NCBI GenBank assembly: GCA_964493945.1
Contig: CAZBQG010000073.1
Location: forward strand, 1 to 17,431
Length of the DNA stretch: 17,431 bases
From: CAZBQG01 sp964493945
GTDB taxonomy: Bacteria; Pseudomonadota; Alphaproteobacteria; Rhodospirillales; UBA2165
Direction of reading: 5' to 3'
Shown piece after piece: positions 1 through 8,568 of the stretch. Within the stretch, counting starts at the first letter, position 1; each line of letters begins with the position of its first letter. A program made the position numbers and the translations under genes. Under the pieces are notes generated by a model. That model saw only the letters and a program-made list of their open reading frames with translations. It did not search any database and was not told the DNA's origin.

Positions 1-76
1 CTTGCTTGAATCACACAAACCATTGATAGTCCGTTAACTGTCAACAGGACCTAGCGGTTTATTTTTGTTCCCATCA

Positions 77-163
77 GGCGCCGGGCGGGAGCATCCGCTC
101 CCTTGGCTACGCGCCATTCGGCGCGCTCGCGCTTGCGCTCGGCAAAACCCCGATTGGGGTTTT
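77..163. repeat. Structured intergenic repeat, copy 1
   Basis: This is one of two copies in the window; the other is at 13493-13584. Over the first 66 bases the copies align without gaps and differ at 5 positions. Three hairpins can be drawn here: GGGAGC/GCTCCC at 87-102 with loop ATCC, CGCGCC/GGCGCG at 110-125 with loop ATTC, and AAAACCCC/GGGGTTTT at 144-163 with loop GATT. The element lies 17 bp beyond the stop codon of the minus-strand SIS gene, so it could end that transcript, although no separate T-run follows the last stem. I infer a REP/RIME-like dispersed palindromic element; no transposase is nearby. Positions 1-76 hold nothing I can assign. Confidence 0.8.
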
Positions 164-180
164 GAAATAGGAATATCCTC

Positions 181-801
181 TTAGAATTTGCGTTGGGTTA
201 TCAAGTCCGCACTCATTCGTTTTTGGCGCATAAACTGGCCCAGGAGGTGCATCAGGGATTGGTGCACATCCTCGATGACGCCGTAATTATTTGCCGTGAC
301 ATGCAAATTCACATGGGCCAGACCAGCAGTGCGTCCACCCTCGAAGCCGGTCATGGAAATCACGCTGAGCCCGTTTTCACCGGCCCAGGCGGCAGCCTTA
401 ACCACATTTTCCGAATCTCCCGATGAGCTGATCGTGACCAGCGCATCCCCCGGCCCGGCCAGCAATTTAAGCTGATGGACGAACACTTCCGAGTAATCGA
501 TATCATTGGCGATAGCTGTGATCACTTCCACATTACTGGCCAGGGAATGGATGTGGGGCGTGAGCCCGGTATCGGTGGCCAAAAGCTTGCCATGGTCGCA
601 GGCCAGATGATTGGAGATTGAAGCTGACCCCCCATTGCCGCAGGCATAGACCGTGCCGCCGGCTTCGTGGGTTTGCTCCATAAGTTCCACAGCCTGGGTA
701 ATGCGGGCGCGGTCTACGCTGGCGGCGGCCTTAGTCAGTTCGTCGAAATAGGCGTCAACGAACGTACCGGTATTTTCGAATTTGCTGTCCGGAAAAGTCA
801 T
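181..801 (-). CDS. SIS-domain sugar-phosphate isomerase, GmhA-like
   Basis: The 206-residue protein is a single SIS (sugar isomerase) domain, about the length of bacterial phosphoheptose isomerases. Near residue 54 it has the phosphate-binding loop ACGNGGSASISNHLACD, equivalent to the GNGGSA loop of GmhA. Near residue 180 it has GVIEDVHQSLMHLL, equivalent to the GmhA helix with the conserved Glu and His. GmhA converts sedoheptulose 7-phosphate to a heptose phosphate for lipopolysaccharide or glycan precursors in the cytoplasm, but the substrate here cannot be told from sequence. I chose ATG 801 because GAGGG and AAGG lie just upstream. A GTG at 816 overlaps the upstream glutamate dehydrogenase stop (GTGA) and would add five residues, but has no good ribosome-binding site. 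The gene is almost certainly co-transcribed with the dehydrogenase, an unusual pairing. No other heptose genes are in view. Confidence 0.85.
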   Translation of the reverse strand: MTFPDSKFENTGTFVDAYFDELTKAAASVDRARITQAVELMEQTHEAGGTVYACGNGGSASISNHLACDHGKLLATDTGLTPHIHSLASNVEVITAIANDIDYSEVFVHQLKLLAGPGDALVTISSSGDSENVVKAAAWAGENGLSVISMTGFEGGRTAGLAHVNLHVTANNYGVIEDVHQSLMHLLGQFMRQKRMSADLITQRKF

Positions 802-812
802 TGGCCTTGCCC

Positions 813-3800
813 TCACCCGGCGATATGGGAGAGATGGCGGGACGCGACGGCCAACACGGACAGATCGACCTGATCGACGCTTTCCATTTCCCCCAACATA
901 GCGCGGGTCTGGTCCATGGTGTCGGGGTTGGATTTGATCCAGTTTTGCAAGGCATCTCCTTTCTGGTTCTTCTGGGCCGCCCGGATGACGCGGAGCGTGA
1001 TGCCCCTTTGATGGGCGTAGAGCTCTTCGATGACGGCGGCCCTTGCCATTTTCTGCCAGTGGCTGCCGGAATCCATCCGTTCGGCGCAGGTGCGCAGCCA
1101 GCCAAAGCCGAATTCCTCACCGACGGCGAAATAAATCCGGGCCGCCGGCTCGACGCCGATCTTGCAGCTTTCCGCCAGGTGGATGATGTCGCCGCTGGAG
1201 ATAATCAAAAGCAGATAGGCCACCCGCCGGGTCAATTCCCGGGGCACGCCCGTGTCCGTATATCTCTTGACCCGGAATTCGATATGATCGTTGACCGTAC
1301 CCGGCACCAGCCGGTCGATGCGTCCGGCCAGTCTGGCGACGCCCGGCCGGAAGGTGCTGATATTTGCGCCGATATTCAGAGGCTGGCCGCCATTGCGCAG
1401 GAACCAGAGCGAGGCCCGGTCGATGAGCTGATTGATGTCATGGAGCATGCTCATCTGGGTCTCGGCGCTTACTTTATTGTCCAGCGCCTCAATGTCGCGC
1501 CAGATTCCGCCCAGGGCATAAACATCGCGCGTTATGATGAAGGCGCGGGCGATATCTTCGGGCTGGGCAGCGGCCTCTTCCATCATACCGGCAACGAAGC
1601 TGCCGCCGACCCGGTTGATCATGTCGTTGGTCAGGACGGTGGCGATGATCTCGCGGCGCAATTTATGCTGGGTGATTTCCATCTTGTATTTGACGCGGAG
1701 CGCCGTCGGGAAATATTCCTCCAGATCTTGCTCCAATTGGGCATCGTCGGGCAGGTCTGAAGCCAGAATCTGGTCGTACATCCAAAGTTTGGCATAGGGC
1801 AGAATGACCGAAATTTCAGGCCGGGTCAGGCCCAGATTTTCCCGCTCCCTTTCGGCCAGGGTCTCCTCGTCGGGCAGAAATTCAACGGCCCGGTCAAGGC
1901 GTCCGGCCCGCTCCAGCATGCGCATGAACCGGGTTTGCAGATCCAAGACCTGATTGCCCCTGGACTGGACCAGGCTTATGGCCTGACTTTGCAAATAATT
2001 GTCGCGCAGCACCAATTTTCCCACCTCGGCGGTCATGCTGCCCAAAAGCCGGTTGCGCTGGACCATGTCCAGTTTGCCCTTGGCGACCACCGAATCCAGC
2101 AAGATCTTGATATTGACCTCATGGTCCGAACAATCGACGCCCGCCGAATTATCAACCGAATCCGTGTTGAGCCGCCCACCGCCAAGCGCGAATTCAATGC
2201 GCCCCCTTTGGGTCGCGCCCAGATTGGCCCCTTCCCCAATCACCTTGCAGCGCAGATCCTTGCCATCGACCCGCACCGGGTTGTTGGCCCGGTCATCCGC
2301 ATCGGCATGGGATTCCACCGACGCCTTCACATAGGTGCCGATGCCGCCGAACCAAAGAAGATCCACTTCGGCCTTGAGCAGAAGGTTAACCAGCTCATCG
2401 GGCGCCACTTTTTCCCGGCTGATGCCAAAAACATTTCTGATTTCCCGGCTCAGGCTGATGGATTTGGCGCTGCGCTCAAAAATGGCGCCCCCTTTGGAAA
2501 TCAAGGACGCATCATAATCGGACCAGGAGGAACGGGGCAGTTTGAACAGTCGCTTTCGCTCGGCGAAACTTTTTTCCGTATCTGGATCTGGATCGATGAA
2601 AATATGCAGGTGATTGAAGGCGGCCAGCAGCTTGGTCTTGCGCGACAGCAGCATGCCGTTGCCGAAAACATCACCGCTCATATCGCCGACGCCGATGGTG
2701 GTGAATTCTTCTCTTTGGATGTCCTTGCCGATCTCACGGAAATGGCGTTTGACCGATTCCCAGGTGCCACGCGCCGTGATGCCCATCTTTTTGTGGTCAT
2801 AACCGACCGAACCGCCCGAAGCAAAAGCATCCCCCAGCCAAAAGCCGTAATCCAAGGCGATGCCGTTGGCGATATCGGAAAAGGTTGCCGTCCCCTTGTC
2901 GGCGGCGACCACCAGATAGCTGTCATCGCCATCTTGGCGCACCACATCGCTGGGCGGGATGAGCTTTTCGCCGGCGAGATTATCGGTGATGTCCAGCAGA
3001 CCGCTCATGAACATTTTATAGCACGCAATGCCTTCCGCCAGCATCGCGTCGCGTCCGCCTTCGGTGGGTGGGCGCTTGACCACGAATCCACCCTTGGAGC
3101 CGACCGGAACGATGACCGCGTTTTTGACCATCTGGGCTTTCATCAGGCCCAGAATTTCAGTCCTGAAATCTTCCGGCCGGTCGGACCAGCGCAAGCCTCC
3201 TCTGGCAACCATGCCGCCCCTCAGATGGATTGCCTCGAAGCGCGGCGAATAGACGAAAATTTCGCGGAGCGGGCGGGGCCGAGGCAATTCCTCGATACGC
3301 CCCGAATCCAGCTTGATGGCCAGATAAGGCTTGGGCCCACCCCCAATTCCGGCCTGGAAATAATTGGTCCTGAGCGCCGCGTCGGCGATGTTTAAAAAGC
3401 GCCGGATGATGCGGTCTTCATCGGCGTTATCCACCTGATCCAATCCGGTCAGAACGCGGTGTTTGAGCGCATTGGTCCGCCGGCCGCGGTCCTTGGCCTG
3501 GCGGGGGTCAAACTTGGCCAGGAAAAATTCCACGATCAGCCGCCCCAGCCGATGATTTTTGCGGAGCGTCTCGGACATGTAATCCAAGGGAAAGGCGACG
3601 CGCGTCTGGCGCAAATATTTGGCGAAGCTGCGCAGGACCGCCACCTCGCGCCAGGTCAGCCCGGCGCCCAGAACCAAGGTGTTCAGCCCGTCGCTTTCCA
3701 TCTCACCTTGCCAGATGCGCTCAAAAGCCTGGCGGAAATTGTCCCCCAGACTCTTGATATCCACCTTCGATCCGTCCCGCGTCACCATGCGGAAATCATG

Positions 3801-5651
3801 GATCATGACCGGGGCGCCGAACCCGCCGGCCGGCTGGACCAGATGGGGGACTTCTTCATTGACCTTGAGGCCCATATTTTCAAGCACCGGCAGAACATCT
3901 GAAAGGGGCAGGGGGCTGTGGGGATGATAGATCTTCAGGCTTACCTGATGGGCGTCCGAGCCGGCGGCATGATATAGCCGCAGGCTCATTTTTCCGCTGT
4001 CGGCGACCTCTTCCAGCTTGATGATATCACCGACACATTCGCCCGCCTCGAAATGCTCCGAATAACTGGCCGGGAAGGCCGGGCCGTATATGGATATGAG
4101 GCGCTCGCCCTCTATTTCACCGAATGTCCGGTTGACCGCATTCAGCAGATGGTCTTCCCAGGTGCGTGCCGCCTCGGCCAGGGCGGCCTCGATCTGGGCA
4201 TCGCTGCGCCTGGCCCGGGAGCCTTTTTTGGTGGCTACGATCAGATGCAGGCGGGCCAGTGGCGTATCGCCGATTTCGAGGCTGAAGGCGACCACCTTGC
4301 CGCCATAGCCGGACGCCAGCAATTCGTGCATTTTCAGCCTGAGCTGGGTGGAGTAGCGGTCCTTGGGCACATAGATCAGGCAGGATACGAAGCGGCCAAA
4401 CCCGTCACGGCGGGAAAACAAGGCCACCTGCTGGCGCTCCTGAACATGCAAGATGCCCAGGCTGATGCGCAGCAATTCCCCCTCACCGGCATGGAACAAC
4501 TCGTCCCTGGGATAGGTTTCCAGGATATGCATCAAGGCCTTGGCATCATGACTGGTGGGCGGAAAGCCGGCGCTCGCCACGATGTTTTCCAGCTTGCGCC
4601 GAAGCAGCGGAATATCACGGGGCAGGCTGTTATAGGCGACGGAAGTGAACAGCCCGACCACCAACCGCTCACCGATGACCTTGCCATTTCCGTCATAGCG
4701 CTTGATGCCGATGGCATCTAAATAAGCGGTGCGGTGCACTTTGGAACGAAGATCCGCCTTGCTGATAACCAGCGGATCGTCACGGCGCAGAAAATCCCGC
4801 GCCTCGGCGGGCAGAATCTGGCCGTCCTTGAGGTCATCAAAAATCAAGGCCGTACGGTCGCGCAGCACGCCCAACCCGCTTTTCGCCAAGATGGTTGTTT
4901 TGGCTTGGGACCCGGTGCCGGAAAATGCGTATTCGCGGTATCCCAGGAAGGTAAAATGATCGTCATGAACCCATTGCAGGAATTCCGCCACTTCGGCCAG
5001 ATCGCCGGACCCCTTTCTAGGTGTTTGCGTGGTCAATTCACTGATGGCGTCGCGCATGTTCTGGCGGATGGCGGCCCAATCCTCGACCGCGGCGCGGACC
5101 TGATCCAGGACCTGGACCAAGTCTTTGGTGACCCCGCCCAAAGCGGCCTCGCTCACTTGCGGGCTTATCTCCATGGCGATGGCTGATTCGCGCCGCGTGT
5201 GTCGGCCAGACGCCAGTTTCGGCGCCAGCTCTTTCAGCTTTCCTTTGCCATCGCGCCGGGCCATGAAGGTGGGATGGATGATCGAGCGCACGCGCAAGGG
5301 CTGGTTGACCAGTTCGGCGGTTACCGAATCCACCAGGAAGGGCATGTCATCGGTCATGATCTGGACCATGGTCGAGGAAGCGGTCCAGCCATCACGTCTG
5401 GCGTCCGGATTGAAGGCACGGATACTGGTTTCGCCCGGTTGGCGGTTCTGGGCAAGCTTGAAAAAAGAATAAGCCGCCCCGGCCAATTGGCTGGGGTCCT
5501 TTTCCAGCAAATCACGGGTCGGGATGTTCAGACAATAGGTTTGGGCAAAAGCCCAGGCCAGTCCGGATGTCCCTTTTCCGGCGCGCCGGCGGACCCGGCT
5601 GCCGATATTTTTCAAGAGCTCTTTTTTTCTTCGTTCTTCGCTGGCGCCCAT
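813..5651 (-). CDS. gdhB: NAD-specific glutamate dehydrogenase, large (~180 kDa) class
   Basis: This 1612-residue protein belongs to the very large bacterial NAD-GDH family (Bac_GDH), which oxidises glutamate to 2-oxoglutarate and ammonia, usually in glutamate or arginine catabolism. Its length matches the class, typically about 1550-1650 residues. The first ~700 residues are the long regulatory N-terminal part. The catalytic core follows, with GGLRWSDRPEDFRTEILGL and NAVIVPVGSKGGFVVK near residues 820-860, the conserved glycine- and lysine-rich dehydrogenase segment. The nucleotide-binding region is near 1100-1170, with DLLWFGGIGTYVKA and GEGANLGATQRGRIEFA. The ATG at 5651 is preceded by a weak GGGGACA. 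It is divergent from the small membrane gene at 5788 and sits directly upstream of the SIS gene. The frame is intact. The symbol follows usage in some species; gdh is also used. Confidence 0.97.
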   Translation of the reverse strand: MGASEERRKKELLKNIGSRVRRRAGKGTSGLAWAFAQTYCLNIPTRDLLEKDPSQLAGAAYSFFKLAQNRQPGETSIRAFNPDARRDGWTASSTMVQIMTDDMPFLVDSVTAELVNQPLRVRSIIHPTFMARRDGKGKLKELAPKLASGRHTRRESAIAMEISPQVSEAALGGVTKDLVQVLDQVRAAVEDWAAIRQNMRDAISELTTQTPRKGSGDLAEVAEFLQWVHDDHFTFLGYREYAFSGTGSQAKTTILAKSGLGVLRDRTALIFDDLKDGQILPAEARDFLRRDDPLVISKADLRSKVHRTAYLDAIGIKRYDGNGKVIGERLVVGLFTSVAYNSLPRDIPLLRRKLENIVASAGFPPTSHDAKALMHILETYPRDELFHAGEGELLRISLGILHVQERQQVALFSRRDGFGRFVSCLIYVPKDRYSTQLRLKMHELLASGYGGKVVAFSLEIGDTPLARLHLIVATKKGSRARRSDAQIEAALAEAARTWEDHLLNAVNRTFGEIEGERLISIYGPAFPASYSEHFEAGECVGDIIKLEEVADSGKMSLRLYHAAGSDAHQVSLKIYHPHSPLPLSDVLPVLENMGLKVNEEVPHLVQPAGGFGAPVMIHDFRMVTRDGSKVDIKSLGDNFRQAFERIWQGEMESDGLNTLVLGAGLTWREVAVLRSFAKYLRQTRVAFPLDYMSETLRKNHRLGRLIVEFFLAKFDPRQAKDRGRRTNALKHRVLTGLDQVDNADEDRIIRRFLNIADAALRTNYFQAGIGGGPKPYLAIKLDSGRIEELPRPRPLREIFVYSPRFEAIHLRGGMVARGGLRWSDRPEDFRTEILGLMKAQMVKNAVIVPVGSKGGFVVKRPPTEGGRDAMLAEGIACYKMFMSGLLDITDNLAGEKLIPPSDVVRQDGDDSYLVVAADKGTATFSDIANGIALDYGFWLGDAFASGGSVGYDHKKMGITARGTWESVKRHFREIGKDIQREEFTTIGVGDMSGDVFGNGMLLSRKTKLLAAFNHLHIFIDPDPDTEKSFAERKRLFKLPRSSWSDYDASLISKGGAIFERSAKSISLSREIRNVFGISREKVAPDELVNLLLKAEVDLLWFGGIGTYVKASVESHADADDRANNPVRVDGKDLRCKVIGEGANLGATQRGRIEFALGGGRLNTDSVDNSAGVDCSDHEVNIKILLDSVVAKGKLDMVQRNRLLGSMTAEVGKLVLRDNYLQSQAISLVQSRGNQVLDLQTRFMRMLERAGRLDRAVEFLPDEETLAERERENLGLTRPEISVILPYAKLWMYDQILASDLPDDAQLEQDLEEYFPTALRVKYKMEITQHKLRREIIATVLTNDMINRVGGSFVAGMMEEAAAQPEDIARAFIITRDVYALGGIWRDIEALDNKVSAETQMSMLHDINQLIDRASLWFLRNGGQPLNIGANISTFRPGVARLAGRIDRLVPGTVNDHIEFRVKRYTDTGVPRELTRRVAYLLLIISSGDIIHLAESCKIGVEPAARIYFAVGEEFGFGWLRTCAERMDSGSHWQKMARAAVIEELYAHQRGITLRVIRAAQKNQKGDALQNWIKSNPDTMDQTRAMLGEMESVDQVDLSVLAVASRHLSHIAG

Positions 5652-5787
5652 CCGCTGTCCCCATTTTCAACCGCCAAAGCTGAGCCGACGATAGCGCAAA
5701 GGCGGTCAAATACAAAGTCATTCCCATAACGCCGGGCGGGGGGCTACACTGCACCTTCCAGGTCTGGATTTCCGCCGGAAGGTCAGG

Positions 5788-6150
5788 ATGAACAAAGACG
5801 CTTCGAACGAATTTATCAGTGGCGACTGGCTTTTTGCCAGATTGCCGGGTTGGGTGCAGGACATCCTCTGCCCGGAACAGAAAGAAGCCATCTATACCGC
5901 CGCCAATCCCCTTGAACGGGATCCCCATCCGGTCGATCTCAGATTGAGCATACCGCTGTTCAGGCGGCACTATTTCCTGACCCTGGTGGGCGGCGAGGAA
6001 AAGCGCTCCGCCGAGCGCCGCGCCCATGAACGCCACCAATATCCCCTGCGCCGGCTGGTCCATTTTTTCTTCTTTTTGGGGATCGGCGCCCTCATCTATG
6101 TGATAGTGCTTTTCGTCCTGGCACTGCAATCGCCCGGTGGCGGGACCTGA
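5788..6150 (+). CDS. Conserved hypothetical small tail-anchored membrane protein
   Basis: The product is 120 residues with no signal peptide. It has one hydrophobic segment near its C-terminus, about residues 91-113 (VHFFFFLGIGALIYVIVLFV), followed by a short seven-residue tail. The stretch before it is basic (EKRSAERRAHERH, PLRRL), so by the positive-inside rule the ~90-residue N-terminal part should be cytoplasmic and the protein anchored by its tail. The ATG has GGAAGG a few bases upstream at 5777-5782. It is divergent from glutamate dehydrogenase across 136 bp and overlaps or abuts the TPR gene's coding sense, so it is probably co-transcribed with that gene. I recognise this as a conserved alphaproteobacterial type of unknown function, and see no catalytic motif. 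Confidence 0.75.
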   Translation: MNKDASNEFISGDWLFARLPGWVQDILCPEQKEAIYTAANPLERDPHPVDLRLSIPLFRRHYFLTLVGGEEKRSAERRAHERHQYPLRRLVHFFFFLGIGALIYVIVLFVLALQSPGGGT

Positions 6151-6275
6151 CTGACACCGGACAAAATCTGCGCCAGGGTCTGGCGCTGCACCAGGCCGGG
6201 CGCCTGGATGAGGCCCGCGCAATTTATCAACAGATAATCGAGGCCGACCCTCAACGGGCCGAGGCCTGGCACCTC

Positions 6276-8009
6276 ATGGGCGTTCTGGACCATGGGGAGG
6301 GTGATCTGGCCGAAGCGCTGACCCATGCCCAAAAAGCGGTCCGGTCCAGGCCGGATTTCGCCGAGGGTCATTTGGGTCTAGGCTTGATTCTGGCCGATCT
6401 TGGACGGCTTGCTGACGCCCTGGTTGCCTACCGGGCTGCCCTCGAAATCATCCCGGATTTGGCCGAGGGATTGGTTAATATGGGTGACGTTCTGCGCCGT
6501 CTGGGTCAAGCCGCCGAAGCCCGGGATTGTTGCCGGCGGGCCGTCACGCTGGCCCCCCAACTGGCCCATGCCCATGCCAATCTGGGCGCCGCTCTGCTCG
6601 ATCTGGATGAGCCCGGAGAGGCCGCCGCCGCCCTGGAGAGAGCCCTGGATCTGGATGCCGGATTGCATTCCGCCCGCATCAATCTGGGCGAAGCCTTGCG
6701 CCGGGGCGGATATTTTGACCGGGCCCTGGAGCTGATCAATGGCTTAGCCGAAACCATCCCGGATGTGCCCGCCCTCCACACGCTATTGGGTAACATCAAA
6801 TTTGATCAGGCGGATTTGGCGGGGGCCGGGCTGGCCTATGCCAGGGCTCTGGAATTGGACGCCTCTGATGAACATGGGCACAACAATATGGGCAATCTTC
6901 TGGTCCGCCGGGGGGACTTGGAGGCGGCCGTGCTGGCCTATGACCGGGCGCTGGGGTTGCGCCCGGATTTCGCCGATGCGCTGGCCAATCTGGGGGCGGC
7001 GCGCCAGGCACAGGGGCACCTGGATCAGGCACTGGATTGTTTTGAAAAAGCCCTGTCCATCGATGAGGATCACGTGGATGCCCATTGGAACCGGGGCCTG
7101 GCCAGGCTGTTGCAGGGCGATCTGGTGGGTGGCTTCGAGGATTACGAATGGCGCTGGCGCCTGCCGGAATTCAGGCGCCGGGAGGCGGGCTCACCCCTGT
7201 GGCAAGGGCAGGACCTGGCCGGCAAGACCCTGCTGGTGCAATCCGAACAGGGCTTTGGCGATACTATTCAATTCATCCGTCTGGCCCCCCTGCTGGCCAG
7301 CCGGGGGGCCAGGGTCATCCTGGAAACCCATGCCGCCTTGGTTGATCTGTTGAGTTCCGCCGGCGGTCTGGAGCGTGCCGTGGCGAGAGGTGATGCCTTG
7401 CCCCGGTGCGATTTCCATATTCCCATTCTATCCCTGCCTCACCGGCTGGGCATCCGCCTGGACAGCCTGCCGGATCAAATACCCTATCTGGTCGCCCAAC
7501 CCGGCGGCGAGGAAGATTTGAACATGCTTGAGGGCCCGGGCTTCAAGTTGGGCTTGGTCTGGGCTGGCCGCGAGACCCATAAGAACGATGCCAACCGGTC
7601 CTGCCGCCTGGAAATGTTCAAAACCATTTGCCAAATACCTGGGCTCAAACCCTACAGTCTGCAATTGGACCGGGGAGCCGGCGAATTGAGCGGCGACCTC
7701 GCCCCCGGCGATTGGCGGAGTGAAATTCAGGATCTTGCGCCCAAACTGACGGATTTTGCCCAAACGGCGCGCATTCTGGATCGCCTGGATCTTCTCATCA
7801 GCGTTGATACGGCCGTCGCCCATCTGGCCGGTGCCTTGGGGCGCCCCGCCTGGGTTTTGCTGCCTTTCGCGCCCGACTGGAGATGGTTGCAAGACCGTAA
7901 CGATTCACCCTGGTACCCGGAAACAAGGCTTTTCCGCCAATCCAGGCCGGACGATTGGGAAACTGTCTTTTCGGAACTGGGCCGGGTCCTAATCGAACGC
8001 GCCGGCTAG
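6276..8009 (+). CDS. TPR-repeat protein with C-terminal GT9-like glycosyltransferase domain
   Basis: Residues 1 to about 285 are a run of tetratricopeptide repeats with the usual pattern (for example AALERALDLDAGLHSARINLG and ALDCFEKALSIDEDHVDAHW). Residues ~310-575 resemble the heptosyltransferase (GT9-like) domain common at the end of such proteins. They contain LLVQSEQGFGDTIQFIRLAP near 318 and SVDTAVAHLAGALGRPAWV near 508, the latter the nucleotide-sugar-binding part. Likely role: glycosylation of a protein or surface glycan, with the TPRs recruiting the acceptor; the acceptor is unknown. ATG 6276 is the first standard start, but the same frame encodes a convincing extra TPR unit from about 6147 with no ATG, GTG or TTG, so the real protein is probably ~43 residues longer. 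Its TAG stop shares CTAG with the converging DUF3775 gene. Confidence 0.88.
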   Translation: MGVLDHGEGDLAEALTHAQKAVRSRPDFAEGHLGLGLILADLGRLADALVAYRAALEIIPDLAEGLVNMGDVLRRLGQAAEARDCCRRAVTLAPQLAHAHANLGAALLDLDEPGEAAAALERALDLDAGLHSARINLGEALRRGGYFDRALELINGLAETIPDVPALHTLLGNIKFDQADLAGAGLAYARALELDASDEHGHNNMGNLLVRRGDLEAAVLAYDRALGLRPDFADALANLGAARQAQGHLDQALDCFEKALSIDEDHVDAHWNRGLARLLQGDLVGGFEDYEWRWRLPEFRRREAGSPLWQGQDLAGKTLLVQSEQGFGDTIQFIRLAPLLASRGARVILETHAALVDLLSSAGGLERAVARGDALPRCDFHIPILSLPHRLGIRLDSLPDQIPYLVAQPGGEEDLNMLEGPGFKLGLVWAGRETHKNDANRSCRLEMFKTICQIPGLKPYSLQLDRGAGELSGDLAPGDWRSEIQDLAPKLTDFAQTARILDRLDLLISVDTAVAHLAGALGRPAWVLLPFAPDWRWLQDRNDSPWYPETRLFRQSRPDDWETVFSELGRVLIERAG

Positions 8010-8395
8010 AAATCCTCGCAATCCATGCCGAATTGGGCCAGGCCTTCTTCCAGATAGTTAGGCAAGAGTGGCATACCCAGCAGGTATTCGGCGGTGCGGT
8101 CATTATGCTGCTGGTTGGCGGTGAGCAGCAACTCGTCCCAATCATCTTTGGTGTAATCACCCCGCCCGATCCAGGTCAAGGCGACAAGTTCGCATTGCTG
8201 GTCCCAATTGAGTGCCCCGAACCAGCTTTTGATTTCGTCCAAAATCGGATCACCTTCATCGGCCGTGTGGATGTCATGGACCGGCTCATCGGGCCGGTTT
8301 TCCGAATAATCCCCGGCCATGGCTCCGGCCGGAGATTCGAATTCACGGGACTTGGCGATCAGATAACAAACATTTTCCACAGCGATTTGAAACAT
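8006..8395 (-). CDS. DUF3775 family protein
   Basis: The 129-residue protein is acidic and soluble, with no signal peptide or membrane segment. It matches my knowledge of DUF3775, a small alphaproteobacterial family. It opens with VCYLIAKSREFESP, has the central DQQCELVALTWIGRGDY, and ends RTAEYLLGMPLLPNYLEEGLAQFGMDCEDF. The family has no established function. The ATG at 8395 is preceded by GGGTGGGAAAG, a plausible ribosome-binding site. It converges on the TPR-glycosyltransferase gene with stop codons sharing four bases (8006-8009), so neither gene has room for a terminator outside the other's coding sequence. Its 5' side faces marR across 173 bp. Confidence 0.85.
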   Translation of the reverse strand: MFQIAVENVCYLIAKSREFESPAGAMAGDYSENRPDEPVHDIHTADEGDPILDEIKSWFGALNWDQQCELVALTWIGRGDYTKDDWDELLLTANQQHNDRTAEYLLGMPLLPNYLEEGLAQFGMDCEDF

Positions 8396-8514
8396 TCGGA
8401 CTTTCCCACCCTTGGCGGCGCATCAGCATGAGCGCCAACACATATGCCACAAATAATCCATCCGGGCCAAAGCCCCAAGTTTTTTTCCACCTGGTGGCGG
8501 CGGATAAATAAAAC

Positions 8515-8556
8515 TTGAAACTTGACCGCCCTATTAATTAGAATGCTAATTAATAG
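8515..8556 (+). promoter_or_regulatory. marR promoter overlapped by a perfect 11-bp inverted repeat (probable MarR operator)
   Basis: CTATTAATTAG (8531-8541) and CTAATTAATAG (8546-8556) are exact reverse complements separated by AATG. The centre, TTAGAATGCTAA (8538-8549), matches the known SlyA site TTAGCAAGCTAA at 10 of 12 positions. A possible -35 TTGAAA (8515-8520) and -10 TAGAAT (8539-8544) are 18 bp apart, and a second -35-like TTGACC lies at 8522-8527, so the palindrome covers the -10. It ends 12 bp before the marR ATG. MarR regulators commonly repress their own operon from such sites. The palindrome is observed; the factor bound is inferred. Confidence 0.78.
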
Positions 8557-8568
8557 GTAAGGAATAAA

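Noticed and set aside
1..180. Possible gene or RNA at the left edge
   Set aside because: No open frame, tRNA cloverleaf or known RNA could be drawn at 1-76; 77-163 is fully explained by the repeat.
801..1760. 319-codon plus-strand open frame
   Set aside because: It is also antisense to glutamate dehydrogenase, with no recognisable domain and no ribosome-binding site or neighbour support.
1935..3395. 486-codon open frame on the plus strand
   Set aside because: It is antisense to the well-supported glutamate dehydrogenase, is rich in odd residue runs, and has no family motif; a GC-rich gene's opposite strand often stays open.
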